A DNA stretch of 64,000 nucleotides from assembly GCF_021130785.1 (NCBI RefSeq), contig NW_025778873.1, forward strand, positions 62,001 through 126,000, given 5' to 3'. This DNA comes from Homalodisca vitripennis. Taxonomy: Eukaryota; Arthropoda; Insecta; Hemiptera; Cicadellidae. Made by a program: the position numbers and the translations under genes. Below the pieces are notes generated by a model. The model was not told where the DNA came from and searched no databases. It worked only from the letters and a program-made list of their open reading frames with translations. Positions 47,131 through 59,816 of this stretch are shown here, one piece after another. Every line of letters starts with the position of its first letter. Position 1 is the stretch's first letter.

Positions 47131-48879
47131 TAGTCTATAAACTTTGTGAATAATTCTGTTTAAGAATTGCTAGTTATTTTTTCCTTGTATTGATCATAGA
47201 TGTAATATTTTATACTATCATGATAATGGAGACGTTTTTTAGTCACCTTGCAATCCTGAATGTTTTTTCAATAATTTCTTCATTATCTCTGTACAATATA
47301 TACGAGGAAGACCAGTATCTAAGTAATCTTATAGCCTGGCTATACTTATTATGTTAATACATTGTGGGAGTCGAAGCTAATTGTGAACGCCTCAAAGGTA
47401 CTATCGCACGAAACACCGCCAGCTCATGGCACAATATTAATTATTCGTGATTGATCACATTGGTAGCAAACACGCTTAGAGCTTTTTCAAACATTCAGTC
47501 CCATTTTCTGAAGTGAGGATATAACCAAGATTTAACCTGCAGTATCTCGTCTCCCTGCTTTGTTTGAGGAGAGGGTACCAAAGACTAAATACAGAGTGCT
47601 GCGTTTATCTCCGTTAAAGTGTGGATCACATAGAGGATAATTGATACACCGTTTCTACGGTTGTATATTTAAAGTTAGCTATGACTATCTACTGTGGAGA
47701 CACTATCAATGTTGAAAAACAAGCCTCTCCACCATCGGCATTTACGGTAAATCGGTGTCTGTGTAAACATACACGCAAGAAAGTATTAGCCTGGCTTCCA
47801 GATAAAAATGGACTGCATTATCGGTCGCTGGTTGTTAGGCTGGTATATTTTCCGGACAGAAATATTCTATTTCATAGCTATGCTTCCCGTAATGGAACAG
47901 GATCCTGCTCCGGTTTTCCGGTCTATGTAAAACTCTACTTTTTAATAATTTTAGTACTAGCAACGAAATAATGTATTGGGAATTGACACTCCACTCAAAC
48001 GCTCAATCGTTATTGCTTGGTAGCTTAAAACTTTAGGAGAGGAGTGTGAAGTCAGACTCCTTATATTATGTAAGAAATGAGAAATTATCAAAAGTATTTT
48101 ATATTATTCTTCAAATTTGTTACGTGTTATGTAATGGGAATCGCTGAGTTTGCATGCCAATACTTTAACTCTATATAGCTTGTTTCATTTTCGATTTATC
48201 CTGTGGACAGATAAACAAACAATCGTACAGGAAAGAAATGTTAACATTCACGGTGACCTAAAAGAGAGATCGTGTGAGCTTACATAGTATTAGGCTTCTA
48301 TGACGCTTGGTCTAATTCAATGTTTGGACAGCACCATAATATAATTCATTTTGCCTATGTATAAACCTCATGCTAGGTTTTTTATCAGTACTCAAATAAC
48401 ATTTCTGGTAAGCAAACGAGGGTACTACCACAAAGGTGTGCAATGGAATCTTATATTGCCAGTAACTTCCAACATTAAGCACAATATATTATAATATATA
48501 TTTCTACTCTGATTTTAAATGTGGCATTACAATATCACATGATAGTACACAGTTTGTTGAAATGTTTAATAATTCACCAATCAAAGTTGCAAATAACAAG
48601 CAAAAATATTCGCTCTGCTAAATCCGTACTATTGACCTGCACTTATATCAAACGCAGTGACGCAGTTATGATTGGAAAAGCAGGATTTATGTGAGTGTTG
48701 AGTTTAGCTCCACTTTACCTTTCTCATATGTGCAGCAACTGAAATCAACCGTCTTCCACACAAGCAAATCTTACTTGAAATCAAATCTTCTAAACAGTAC
48801 ACAGCTATGGTGAGAAGGATGATTCAGTGAGGCTGTGAATGTTAGGTGTTAAACCGATGCGGGGATTTCCTTTTAACTT
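47131..48879. other. non-coding stretch
   Basis: A 96-codon open frame at 47681-47971 has no recognisable features. Nothing else stands out. Confidence 0.45.
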
Positions 48880-49020
48880 TTTTTTTTTTTATCGCCGAAT
48901 ATTTTTGGATTGCTTTCGAGGAGCATGACTCGAGATTTAAGAAGTCTGCAACAGCATCAGATTTTAGACGCTGCACTAAGAAGAAGGTGAACTCGAGCTA
49001 AAGTCAACATACGTATTGAC
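48880..49020. repeat. short dispersed repeat shared with 62190-62335
   Basis: Both copies contain a CAACAGCATCAGATTT core followed by AGGTGAACT about 35 bp later, with diverged surroundings. Same orientation. Confidence 0.6.
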
Positions 49021-49184
49021 TCAGTCCTTCCCATCTTATCTGCGTTATTAAGATTCAGTAGCTCCACCGTGCTTTTGGATCGTGTCAGTCAACATCATAG
49101 TGCTTTTAGTTGTGCACCTGATGAGACATGAGTATATAGGGTGCGTAATGAAAATAATGACCATTATCTGGAAAATACATCATT

Positions 49185-49715
49185 TAATCATCCGATTGAT
49201 AAAAATGGTAAAATACTTCAAAATAGTCTCCTCCTGCATCAATAAACCTGCGTAGACAATTCTGCCACGCTTGGAAGCACCCTGGAACTCCTTCACTGGA
49301 ACGCCTCTCAGTACTCTTATAACTTCAGCTTGGAGGTTTCCCACTGAATCCCAGTGCTTTCCCATCAGCTCTCTCTTCAGTCGGTGGAACAAAACAAAAT
49401 CACACATAGCTATGTCAGGGCTGTAAGTAGATTGGGGCACCATGGAGGTCTTGTTCTTGGTAGGGTAGTTGGCAACTACGAATGCTATGTGGCTGGGGGC
49501 ATTTTCGTGGTGGAGCTTGAAGATGACTTTAATATCAGGCCGGACGTGGGCGATCTTGCATTTCAGTCTCAAGCACCTCCAGACAAAGGACTGCGTTGAC
49601 AGTTTTTCCTTGCGGTACAAACTCAAAATGGACGATTTCTCAAACGTCAAAGAAGACTAACAGCATTATTTTGATACGAGACATGTTCATGTGAACTTTT
49701 TGGGGTTCGGGAGAG
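49185..49715 (-). mobile_element. mariner transposase fragment, inactivated
   Basis: Reading on the minus strand: NMSRIKIMLLVFFDV (first catalytic Asp), an in-frame stop, then IVHFEFVPQGKTVN, a frame change, LHHENAPSH, and PQSTYSPDIAMCDFVLFHRL (third Asp). These are the hallmark motifs of mariner DD34D transposases, but the second catalytic Asp of the usual His-Asp-Asn-Ala-Pro motif is Glu here. The N-terminal DNA-binding half is missing. Only the C-terminal half of a transposase of about 345 residues is present. Confidence 0.88.
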
Positions 49716-50930
49716 GATTGTGTGTTATTCTCCAAAACGACTTATTTTATTTCGTCATGAAACTGAAATTTCATTATTATCATTTAAAAAGAGGAATTTT
49801 AATATTTAAATTTAGTATTAGAATCTAATTATGCATTTCTAATATTGCATAATTTAAATTTGCCCGTTATTATCTCTTGTACTGTGAAAGAGAGCTCTGG
49901 CGTGGATTTCTGTAACTAATAGAATGAGTTACAGATTTCAAGAACAAATTTAGGTCACAACTGTTTGGTATTGTTTTTAATTTTTGAAATATATCAATCA
50001 AACCAAAAATAATCATTTTTTTATATCTTAAATAAACATCAACGAGTAATGTGAACTGATTACGAATTTTTTGCTTACTAGCAACGCTAGAAAGATTGTT
50101 GTAAAACACAAATTAGAAAATGCCTCTCATAACAATATATACATATTTTCTTTTTATTACGCGAAAAATTCAAATATCTATTGGTGTTTATTCAATACGA
50201 AATATTGTAAACTGATTCTCCCTGTACTCTTTGGGTACTAAGAGGATTATACATAGCACCTAACACGAATTAGTAGCTTTTACACAAAACTTAAAAATAC
50301 AGTGTATTAACTATATTTAATTTGTACTTATGTTAGCGCTACATATAAACTACTAATAATCGCTAAAACTAGGATGTAAACTGCTTTGTATAACGAGAAA
50401 TAGCAAGTAAAAACTATGATTAAAATTAAATTAAAGTTACTCATCCTTGTAAGTCCTGGTCCTGGTCCTGCTTCTGGCCAATCATCGTGTACCTGGTGCT
50501 ACTTCCACGACTAGCTGTGAGTTGAAGGAAATTTGAAAAATGCAGCGCCATAAAACTTTAGACTTATTTTAAAACATTAAATTATAAATGCTATTTTGTT
50601 TCCATGGATATAAAATAATATTTTACTGAAACTGCTGCTTACGTTTTAGCTGTCCCTTATATTGCTGACGTCACGACTACTAATAACGCTAAACTTTTGT
50701 TGTATGATTACCCCAACACATAAATTTTAGAGGCACAAATGGGTAAATAAAACTGAACTATAAAGATTCTTATAAGTTTTTTCCCCGTCTCTGATAAATG
50801 TGTAACATTATTTTTGTTTGGATGCAATATCCAGGGAAACTTTACGACATGACATCTTTTACTATTTCTAATTATTCTACAATACGCGACACGACATGAC
50901 ATTTGGAAACTTCATTTCCGAATTTAAAAA
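49716..50930 (+). repeat. family-R dispersed repeat, long copy 2
   Basis: Collinear with 24030-25140 (TTATTCTCCAAAACGA, TTTGTATAACGAGAAATAGC, TCCTGGTCCTGGTCCTGCTT, GTTTCCATGGATATAAAATA, ATTGCTGACGTCACGACTAC, ATATCCAGGGA). The hairpin module occurs at 50215. It begins next to the mariner fragment. Confidence 0.8.
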
Positions 50931-52084
50931 AAAGGATAAAACTGAATACAAAAATTTAAAACATCATTTTAAAATTTAACCAATCACTAAATCCCTCTAT
51001 GAGGCCTGGGGCGAGTTGTAATAGTATACAATCAAATTAATGTACACAAACTGGGTTGAGTTTCTTTTTAAGTGAAGTTATCTTTAAATTTGAAATATTT
51101 TTAATTTAATATTCTCAGGAATACATAATTATCCCAATTAAGTTCTGTACAATAATATTACGTTTACAAAAATAATCAAATTTATAATTTATTATTTTCG
51201 TCAACGGTAAAAAAGATAGCGCCACATAAAAATATTGTTGATCTTAACACGGTTAAGCTTTTAAAACCTAACAAAAAACAATTTCCACCTATTGTATAGT
51301 TAATAAAGTTCTTAACTTAAAATATAAATCTCCCAATTGATATTAAAATATTTCTATGTTTCCATGAAGTCATTGGTAGACATTTAATTTTGTTCCTGCA
51401 ACCTGTTAGGCCCAAAGAAGCTCACACCGTTTCGACTAGAAGTTTAGCGTCAACCTCTTTATGAGAGACTTACTAATTCATGCTGTTTGTTAAGTAATTT
51501 AGCAGCATTGTACGTATTAATTATTGAGTAATTCTTAACATAATAATATAACTTATAGAGTAGTTCTGTTCCGATTAAAATCATTTATTAAAATAATTAT
51601 TATCTGTTTTATTCTTAAATAATAGGAACAAAGTTACTCTCAGTTACGTTTTATATTTATTTAAAAAAGGAATTTTTTAAAGATAAATAATTTTAATAAA
51701 GCTGAACTGTTTCCGAAACTAAATGTTTAATAACTAAAAGATGTGTTAAAAAATAAAAAATAATTGTTTGTACTATGACAGGAAACAAATAGAGGAAAAT
51801 AAATTTAATTCTGAATGTCTGTGAAGGTTAACTTCAGAGCTCTGGTGATGATTTTAGAAACTAATTGGTTAAATCAACAATTACAGACCATATTTCTACT
51901 CAAATCTGTAACATATAGTTATTATTTTATTGAGTGTAAACAATTAAATGTTATTAAGATATGGATTTTATTCCTAAGTCAACTAGCATTCGTTTATTTG
52001 AAATCATGTTCAATATTGCACTGCTATTAAATTTTATTATTATGAGTGATATCTCTAAGACATAATTAAGTAAATAATACTCCA
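50931..52084. other. AT-rich non-coding stretch
   Basis: Nothing recognised. Confidence 0.55.
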
Positions 52085-52440
52085 AGTATCTTTACACTAT
52101 TTATCAGATATGTTTGAACGGATATTATATAGCTTGGTGGATGTGTCGAAACTGATTGTAAACTGATTCTTTCTGCACCCTTATAGTACTGAAAGGATTT
52201 GAAAACATAAATCTCAAGTTCTTCTTAAGCTCACAAAATATACGAAAATAATTCTGCAAGTAATCTTGAAACTTTTTATCAGATATGTATGAACGGATAT
52301 TATATAGCTTGGACCCTGTGTAGATAGTCATTGTAAACTGATTCTTTCTGTAAACTTAGAGTACTGAAAGGATTTAAAGACAGAAATCTTAAAATCTTTT
52401 TTAGCTTAATAAATATACAACAATTATTCTTAACCCTAGA
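52085..52440 (+). repeat. two tandem family-R units of about 176 bp
   Basis: TTTATCAGATATGT(T/A)TGAACG followed by GATATTATATAGCTTGG occurs twice (52099 and 52276), each followed by the hairpin module (52164 and 52339). The array shows that the hairpin module can amplify in tandem. Confidence 0.8.
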
Positions 52441-53149
52441 ACTGGCGGTCATTTCATCCTGTAGTGTCGGGCTGTTTTGGAGCTTCGCGCAAGGTTTTTT
52501 TTTTAAAATTATTAAAAATTACAAAATAAAAGCAATATAAATAAAAAATATATATTTTTTGTGTTCAGAAATAAACTTAGAATTACACTATATTGTAAAA
52601 TTAAACATAAAACTTTTTTAATAAACACTTTTTTTTAATCAAATATAAAATTTACGAAAAATATTTCTTAAATTTGGGGGGACCATACCTAACAAATGAA
52701 GTTATAATGAGATATATTTAAAAGTGAGATAGCCATTCTGTGTCAAATTTTATCTAGTTTCAGAAAAAACATAAACATTATACACATTTATGAAAGCATC
52801 ATGAAGCTATAGAACAAAAAGCAGCGATGCGTATAAATTCTGAAAATCGGGTGTACACGTAAGACTTTGGTAAAACAAGTTTTGCTAATACATTTATCTA
52901 TGAATACATGTTATATTGCATATTTTCTTACTTAGAATAAAATAGAATATACAGTACTAAATGAAATAATTACCATAAATTATTTTTTGAAATGTAAAAA
53001 AAGTTACATTTTGCCATTATTCAAAATTTTTGTGAAAAATTTTCATTCAGCAAAATATAAAATCGTTTCTAAAGCTTGTACTATATCAAAGTTTGAAAGA
53101 AAATATTGAAAGAGACTTGATTAAATTAAGACATTGGTGTTGTAGTATA
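52441..53149. other. AT-rich non-coding stretch, possibly 5' part of the adjacent LINE
   Basis: No frame can be followed. It may belong to the decayed upstream part of the LINE at 53150. Confidence 0.35.
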
Positions 53150-54408
53150 AATAAAATGGAGATAAACGTAAGTAAGACCAAGTTTGTTAATTTTGATTTA
53201 AGATGTTTTGACTTTCCACAGACAGCTACAATATCATACTATTAAATGTACCGATACTTCAACTAATTGTAACTGTCAAATAATTGAAAAAGTGAATAGT
53301 TATAAATATTTGGGAGTTACATTAGATGAAAATTTGACATGGTTAAAAAAAACGTATTGTAAACTTACATAAGTCAATTGCCTTTAATATAAGAAAATTC
53401 TACTTCTTAAGAAATATATGTGACCAGTCTTTGGTGCGTTCACTGTATTTTGCATTAATTCATTCTCGAATTCAATATGGAATAATTTGTTGGGGCAAAG
53501 CTTTCAAATACTTAATAGACAAACTAAGAGTTACACAAAACCATTTTATACGAATCATTAAGGCAAAACGAAAATGGGAAAGTTCTTTTCCTATTTATTC
53601 TGAATTAAAAATATTACCGATCCAACATCTATATATATTTAAAGTTCTGAGATTGTTCTATATCAGAAGTGGAAATCAAGGCACTAATACTCTTTTTTAT
53701 AAAACTCGAAATTTACATAAAAATTTTTTTAGAATCCCAAAAGTTAACAAAATTATTTTTAAACAGGCTTATGGGTACAATGGCCCTAAGTATTTTAACT
53801 AGTTACCAAATAATATAAAAATGTGTACCAATTTAAAAGGTTTTCTGCAATCAATTGCAATCTTGGCTATTACAAAACGCCGAAATTGATTTTTTGAATT
53901 CAGTCTTAAGTTAGATAAATATTGTATAGGCTACCTCTTAATGTCATAAGCTATCATTGTTGTTTCTTAATTTGTGCCGTTTGTTCTTATGTGTGTCACA
54001 CACAATGAAGGAAATATTAACTTGTATGAAACTAAATATATATAAAAAAGTAAGTAGTTGATCTTTGCAAGTAAATTCCATGTATATCTGCAAAATTATT
54101 TACGTTTATTAGCCTTAGCCTATCTCAATCTAAATGGTAAATCTTGCATATAATGTAAAATTGTAAACAATGAATTGGTTAATTTCGCACAGTTGTTTGC
54201 AACAGATGTTGCGGATTTTTATTTTGATTTGTGATAAATTGTATTTATTGTAATGCAGGCGTGCTCTAGCTTTATAATGTTTTGTAAAAAATACTGAACT
54301 CATGTTGGCTATATACTAGTAACAGGCCAACATTATTTCCATTTATTACATGTATTTTATATTTACCTTTATTTATATGGAAATAAATCATTTATTCATT
54401 AATTTATT
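53150..54408 (+). mobile_element. 5'-truncated CR1/Jockey-type LINE, RT C-terminus and 3' end
   Basis: Broken frames give YKYLGVTLDENLTWL (53300), then a 123-codon open frame (53431-53802) with VRSLYFALIHSRIQYGIICW, LRVTQNHFIRIIKAKRKW and a conserved ILPIQHLYIF. This is the post-catalytic part of a non-LTR reverse transcriptase. The 3' end is AATAAATCATTTATTCATTA, a short ATTTATT-type tail, which abuts 15 bp of BEL/Pao LTR sequence at 54409. The AT-rich base use is unlike the GC-rich Jockey-like copies, so it is a different LINE family. Confidence 0.8.
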
Positions 54409-54429
54409 CAATAATACTTAACATACCGG

Positions 54430-55660
54430 CCGCCTTGAATCACCTTGGGATTCAATGAGAGAAAGAGCAATATAGGCGGTGGTAGAGAGACAGTTAATTA
54501 ATTGAGGTGAGGTAAGAGAAAACACCTTCACTGCTGGACGAGTGAGAGTTCCACTTGAGGTCTTGAGATGTACCGCTCGAACTGTACCATCTTGTCCTGG
54601 AGTGACATCAGTGACTCGTGCAAGGGGCCAAGAGAGAGCGGGAGTATCCTGATGCACCAGGACGAGGTCTCCAGGTTGGAGGTTGCGGGAAGGAGTGCTC
54701 CACTTGAGGCGCTGCTGAAGAGTCTGGAGATATTCTCGCTGCCAACGCTTCCAGATACGTTGGTGCAGCGCTTGAACCAGCTGTCAGTGAGAAAGGCGGT
54801 TCGTGGGTACGTCCACCAAGTTCTCTTCAGGCACGGAAACCAGAGGAGAGCCGATCAAGAAGTGTCCAGGCGTCAGTGGGAGAAGGTCGTTGGGATCACT
54901 GGAGAGAGCGGTGAGCAGACGGGAGTTGAGCATCGCTTCAACCTGACTTGTGAGCGTCATGAATTGAGACAAAGTTTAGTATGTGGAGTCCTATGACACG
55001 TTTTAAATGGTGTTTAGCACTCTTGATGGCACTTTCCCAAATTCCACCTTGATGGGGAGCAGCAGGAGGGTTGAAGTGGAATCGAATTGAACTGTCAGCA
55101 GCAAAGTCTTGGACTTTGCGCTGGTCAGCTGTGAGGAATTTGTGTAGTGCATTTTTAGCACCTACGAAGTTTGTGCCACAGTCACTATAAAGGTCTGTGC
55201 ACAGGCCACGACGAGAAACGAAGCGAGTGAGAGCACCAAGGAAAGCTTCGGTGGACAGGTCCGTCACCACCTCAATGTGAACGGCCTTCGCAACCATACA
55301 AACAAAAATACAAATATAGGCCTTAATAATGCGGACAGAGCGTAAATTATGGACCATGAGCGAAAAGGGGCCACCATAGTCCATGCGGGTGGAGAGAAAA
55401 GCTCGGTCTGGAGTACATAATGCGAGCTTTGGGGAGGTCGCCCATGAGAGGGGCGTTATTTTTAGGCAGATTCTTAAAACATGTGAGGCATCTAAAAATG
55501 CGAGATCTCACCACGCTGCGTGCGGAGAGGATCCAGACTTGCTGGGAGAGCAGAGAGAGAGTAAGCTGCGCGCCAGCGTGGAGATGTTTGACATGGACAT
55601 GGTCAATGAGGAGGTCCACGACAGGGTGCTTCTTGGGCAGGATGCACGGGTGAGACATGT
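54430..55660 (-). pseudogene. BEL/Pao integrase and C-terminal domain, frameshifted
   Basis: Starts with the His/Cys zinc module (HPCILPKKHPVVDLLIDHVH; HVKHLHAGAQLTLSLLSQQV; FRCLTCFKNLPK; PLMGDLPKARI). The DDE core follows with YGGPFSLMV, AVHIEVVTDLSTEAFLGALT, the second Asp in LYSDCGTNFVGAKNAL, and the Glu in HQGGIWESAIKSAKHHLKRV. After a frame change the C-terminal domain continues (LNSRLLTALSSDPNDLLPLT, PGHFLIGSP, LVHQDTPALSWPLARV), ending near 54430. Catalytic residues that can be seen are intact. Frame breaks lie near 55370-55350, 54970 and 54790-54660. Confidence 0.88.
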
Positions 55661-57700
55661 TCGGCGGGAGGTCAGCGTGGCGCAGTCTGGTCCGGACCCT
55701 GGAATGGGGCGATGCGTTGAAGTCTGGTAGAACACGTCTTTCTGTCCCGCAGTAGAGCCAGATCTTCAGTGAAAGCTTCCTCTTGCACGGTCTTGAAAAT
55801 TCGCAGCTGGGCGGAGTCCCGTTATGTCTTGGAGAGAGGTCCGAAGTGGCGGTTTGGTGAACGACAGTTGTGGATAAAACGCAAGACGTAGGCCATCACG
55901 TGCAAACAATTTCCTCCAGGAAGAGTACTGGATGAGGATGGTCCCACGTAGGCGGTGCTGTGGCCAAGGCAATGACAGGAGTGGAATGCTTCAGCTCCCC
56001 TAGCTCCTCCAGAGAGACCGAGTACAGGCTGGAATCAGTATCTGGCCAGGCCGAGGAGGGGAGACGCAACCAGTCCGGTCCATGCCACCAAAGGGGATGA
56101 TCTACCAATTGAGAGGGAAGGATCCCACGGGAGGCGCAGTCAGCAGGATTGGAAGCACTAGGTATGTAGCGCCAGCAATCCACAGCCACAAGCTCTTGAG
56201 TTTGCGCCACACGATTAGCCACATAGGTTTTGAGGCGATAAGAAGGTGTTTTGATCCACGCGAGGGTCACAGTAGAGTCGCACCAGCAGACAATAGAACC
56301 AAACTTGTGGGTGGGAGCTGATTGAGTAAACACAATATTTCACAAGTTGGGCCAGGAGATGAGCTGCGCATAGTTCCGGTCGGGGCAGCGTCACTCTTTT
56401 GAGAGGAGCGACGCGAGTTTTAGCCGTAACTTGGCTTACGTGCACCGTGTCATTGGAGGTAGAGCGGATGTAGACTACAGCAGCATAGCCTAGTTCTGAG
56501 GCGTCAGAGAGAAACCGTGCAAGTCCCAGTAAGTAGCAGTAGAGTAGGGGATAGCACGAGGAATTGTAATAGTAGCAACTTGCTTAAGTTCAAATAAAAA
56601 GGCGTGGCCATTTTTGGTATATTTCTGGAGGGAGCGGATCATCCCAATCTATGCCATAAATCCATACGAGTTGCACGATATTTTTTGCGAGCATTATACA
56701 AGGCGCCAAAAACCACAGGAATCATAGACTTGAGAAATGAGACTTAACACTTTACGCTTAGTGGGGTTTTCACAAGAAAAATTAAAATTAAGCGTAAAAG
56801 TGTCAGTCAGAGGGGTCCATTTTAGGCCCAAAATAGAGAAATAAGGCTCCTGAGAGGGTTGCAGAAAAACTGGGATTTCCCGATGATCTTCAGGAAGGTG
56901 TTGCAGAAGTTTCGGAGAGTTCGAGACCCACTTCCTGAGCTCAAAGCCACCGAGCCGAAGGAGTTTGATGAGTTTGATCTTGAAGTTCAGCGGCGAGTTC
57001 TTCAGTCTCAGCTCCGCAGATTAGGTCGTCGACGTAGCTCTGGTGAATCTCAGCAGCATGGGGGTAGCGGTGACCTTCGTCTTCTGCCAATTGATGTAAG
57101 CGTTTTGATGGCCAAGTAGGGTGAACAGTTCAAGCCGTAGGTAACTGTCGTGAGCTTGAACATGGACATCAAGTCGGTGGGGTGATCACGCCATAAGATC
57201 AGTTGGAAATGTTGATCGTCAGGATGCACCTTGATTTGGCGGTACATCTGTCTGATGTCACAAGAGAACACTACGTTCTGAAGGCGGAAGCGCAGAAGAA
57301 TGTCACAAATATTATTTTGCAGCAGCTTAGGTCCGGTCAACAGAGTGTCGTTGAGAGAGAGTCCGGAACTGGTTTTGGCACTGGCGTCAAAAACGACGCG
57401 TAGTTTGGTGGTGCTACTTTGTGCCTTAAAACACCCTGGTGTGGCAGAAAGTAGTGGGGAGTGCTTAAGTCAGGAGTAGGGCAGCCCTGCATTTGGCCTA
57501 GAGAGAGATAGTCATGTATAAAAATCAGAACATAAATTATAATACTCCACATTAGTGGGAGCGTGGAGCTTGCGCTCGAGTGAATAGAGTCTACTTTCAG
57601 CATGAACTTTGGAATTTCCCAGATGAGTACTGGTGTTCTTGAAAGGGAGGCGGAACATATATCGACCCTCACGGTCCCTGGAGTGCGTGGTAGAAAAATA
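55661..57700 (-). pseudogene. BEL/Pao reverse transcriptase and RNase H, frameshifted
   Basis: RT palm motif A is in VVFSCDIRQMYRQIKVHPDD (about 57270), motif B in VTYGLNCSPYLAIKTL, and the catalytic YVDDLICGAET motif is readable near 57040-57020. Upstream is the LERKLHAPTNVEYYN segment that precedes the RT in this clade. RNase H follows with VCWCDSTVTLAWIKTPS (56290) and RYIPSASNPADCASRGI, a hallmark of BEL/Pao. Many stops, especially 56850-56460. Confidence 0.85.
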
Positions 57701-57867
57701 TTCATCGCACTGAGTTTCCTCTGCAGACCTTTTACTGAGAGCAGGCAGTTCCTCTTGTGTCCAGAAACGCTGCAGAGAGGCGTGGAGGTCCACCTCAGCA
57801 GTCGAGAGAAGAGAGACAGCCATAGTAGAGACAGACTGCGTCAGTGGTGTGCAGGGAGCCGTCCCCA

Positions 57868-58660
57868 TCAGCACGAAACCAAAACAGGTGCCCAGGGGCG
57901 TGAGGTAAATTGAGACCAAGAGAGTAGGTCTCGTGAGTAAGAATATGTGGGAAATAGTGCTCCACCAATAAGCACGTCAATGCCACCAGGGAGGTGGAAG
58001 GTTGGATCAGCCAGTGTAATGTTTTTAACCTTATTCATGACCTCCTGAGATATTTGCACTCGTGGGAGGTCTACAGTGATTTGTGGCATTATGTGGAACG
58101 AGTGCGGGGCGGCAACTGGGTGGCCAGCAAGAGTTTCCACACCCAGAGTTAAAAATCCGCGTGTGTGAACAGAGGTTTTTTGAGAAAGGCCGGCGACATT
58201 AACAGTGGCCGGACGGCGCTGTGTACCCAACAGTTGGGAGGCTTTCTCGCTAATAAAATTTAGCATGCTTACTGAATCAATTAAGGCACGAAAGACATAA
58301 GCTTGTCCGTTAGAGGCGGTGAGCTTGACAAGACCAGTACCCAGAAGAACCGTGGTACTAGGGGTGAGGTCTTGATGCAGTGTGCCATGAGCGTGTAGTG
58401 TGGTTTGTTCGGCCGGGCTAGGAGGTGAGAGCGGTGTGGTCGCAGGCGGGGGGCGGACAGCAGGTGTAGGTGTTGCACTGCTCTGCGCAGGCCGGCCGCC
58501 GTCACGGCCGTTCTCCACAACGGGGCGAACGCGGTCCGACGTACTAACACCTGACTGCGTTGGCCGATCAGTGAAGTGTAGCAAGGTATGATGACGACCA
58601 CGACATGTTCGACACGTGAATTTAGACTGACATTCACTTAATCTGTGCGTCCCCAAACAA
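57868..58660 (-). pseudogene. BEL/Pao second Cys-His cluster and aspartic protease, catalytic Gly replaced
   Basis: SKFTCRTCRGRHHTLLHF is the CxxC...HHTLLH motif that precedes the BEL/Pao protease. After a Pro/Ser/Thr-rich linker the protease begins: GLVKLTASNGQAYVFRALID followed by Ser-Val-Ser, where retroviral-type proteases have Asp-Ser/Thr-Gly. PHSFHIMPQITVDLP and ADPTFHLPGGIDVLIGG follow. The reading frame is open for 262 codons, but loss of the Gly in the active-site triplet predicts an inactive enzyme. Confidence 0.82.
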
Positions 58661-58699
58661 GAAGAACAGCGGTTTTGCTGTTTAATATTCCCGTGCCGT

Positions 58700-59816
58700 T
58701 CTTAAGGTGTCTTTTGGCCGAAGCTGGGACAGCCATACATTTTATGACCGCTCTGATGGCAATAAAAACATGATGGGCCTTGTTTATAGGCCGAGGAGGA
58801 CGGAGAGGAAGCCGCTAACAAGGTCACGTTTTTAAGAGACGATTTGGGCTTATCAAATCTGGGTTTTGGCCCAAAATAAGAACTTGAAGTGTTCTTGGGG
58901 TCCACAATATTGTCATGTAGACTACTGTCCTCAATGTGGCTGCATTCCAGGTTGAGAAACTCAATTATTTGTTCAACCGAGGGCAAAGTATGAAGCTCTT
59001 CCTTTTTTCGAAACTGTTCTAGGCGGGTGACCATCCGATTATCAATCTTGCGTAATAAACAAGGCTGAGAGAAGTGGGTTGTTACTAGTGATGTCATTGT
59101 TTAATGCTTTAAGTGATTGCGTATGTTCGTGAAAAAGATTAAGGAAAGCACGAATATTCTTCACAGATGTGCTGGAGATGACAGGAAGGTCTAGTAGTTG
59201 GTTTAAATGTAGTGTGAGTAGACGCCTAGTATTATGGTAGCGATCCTTAAGCAGCTGATAAGCGATTGCATAATTTTGCTCAGTTATATTTAGCGACTTT
59301 ATCAAAGAGAGTGGTTCGCCTGAAAGCACGCTCAAGAGATATTGAAATTTCATTACATCGCTTAAGTGCGCATTGTTGTGTACGGCTTGTTCATAAACGT
59401 TAATGAACGTTACAGAAGTCCAAGGCAGCTCCGTCAAAAGTTTTTAATTCCAATTTCGGTAGCCGGACGTTGACTTGAGGGGAGGCAGGCGGAATAGTTT
59501 CGCTTTTATTAGCTTTAGCTTGTCTCTTGGTCTCAATCATAAGCATGTTAGCAGAAACGTAATCAACTAACTCGTCCACGCTCGCTAATGCGGAATAGTT
59601 AGGTGTATAGTCGGCATCCACTTTTAATTCCAACTCGTGACACAAGTCTAATATTGCTGAAAATTCCTGTCTAAGTCTCTGAATAGATTTAGCTCTGACA
59701 AGCAACTGCTGAAGTATATTTGGATCAGAAGTCTTCTTAGTTAAATCATAGATATTTTGTATCTGAGAAAAGAGGTGTTCTCGCTTTGCATTGGCCACTT
59801 TAAGAGTCATCGCCAT
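58700..59816 (-). pseudogene. BEL/Pao Gag, two frameshifts
   Basis: Starts with MAMTLKVANAKREHLFSQIQ at 59816 and a helical capsid N-terminus. In the next frame come LSDVMKFQYLLSVLSGEPLS and LKDRYHNTRRLLTLHLNQLL, typical of the DUF1759/Gag capsid of BEL/Pao. The last piece holds a zinc knuckle (CFYCHQSGHKMYGC, C-x2-C-x4-H-x4-C). Frame breaks at about 59420 and 59080. Confidence 0.85.

Noticed and set aside
47681..47971. 96-codon open frame
   Set aside because: No domain, no signal peptide, no conserved context, and a length expected by chance over this much sequence.
54568..58591. Several plus-strand frames of 60-140 codons
   Set aside because: Antisense shadows of the minus-strand BEL/Pao gag-pol genes.
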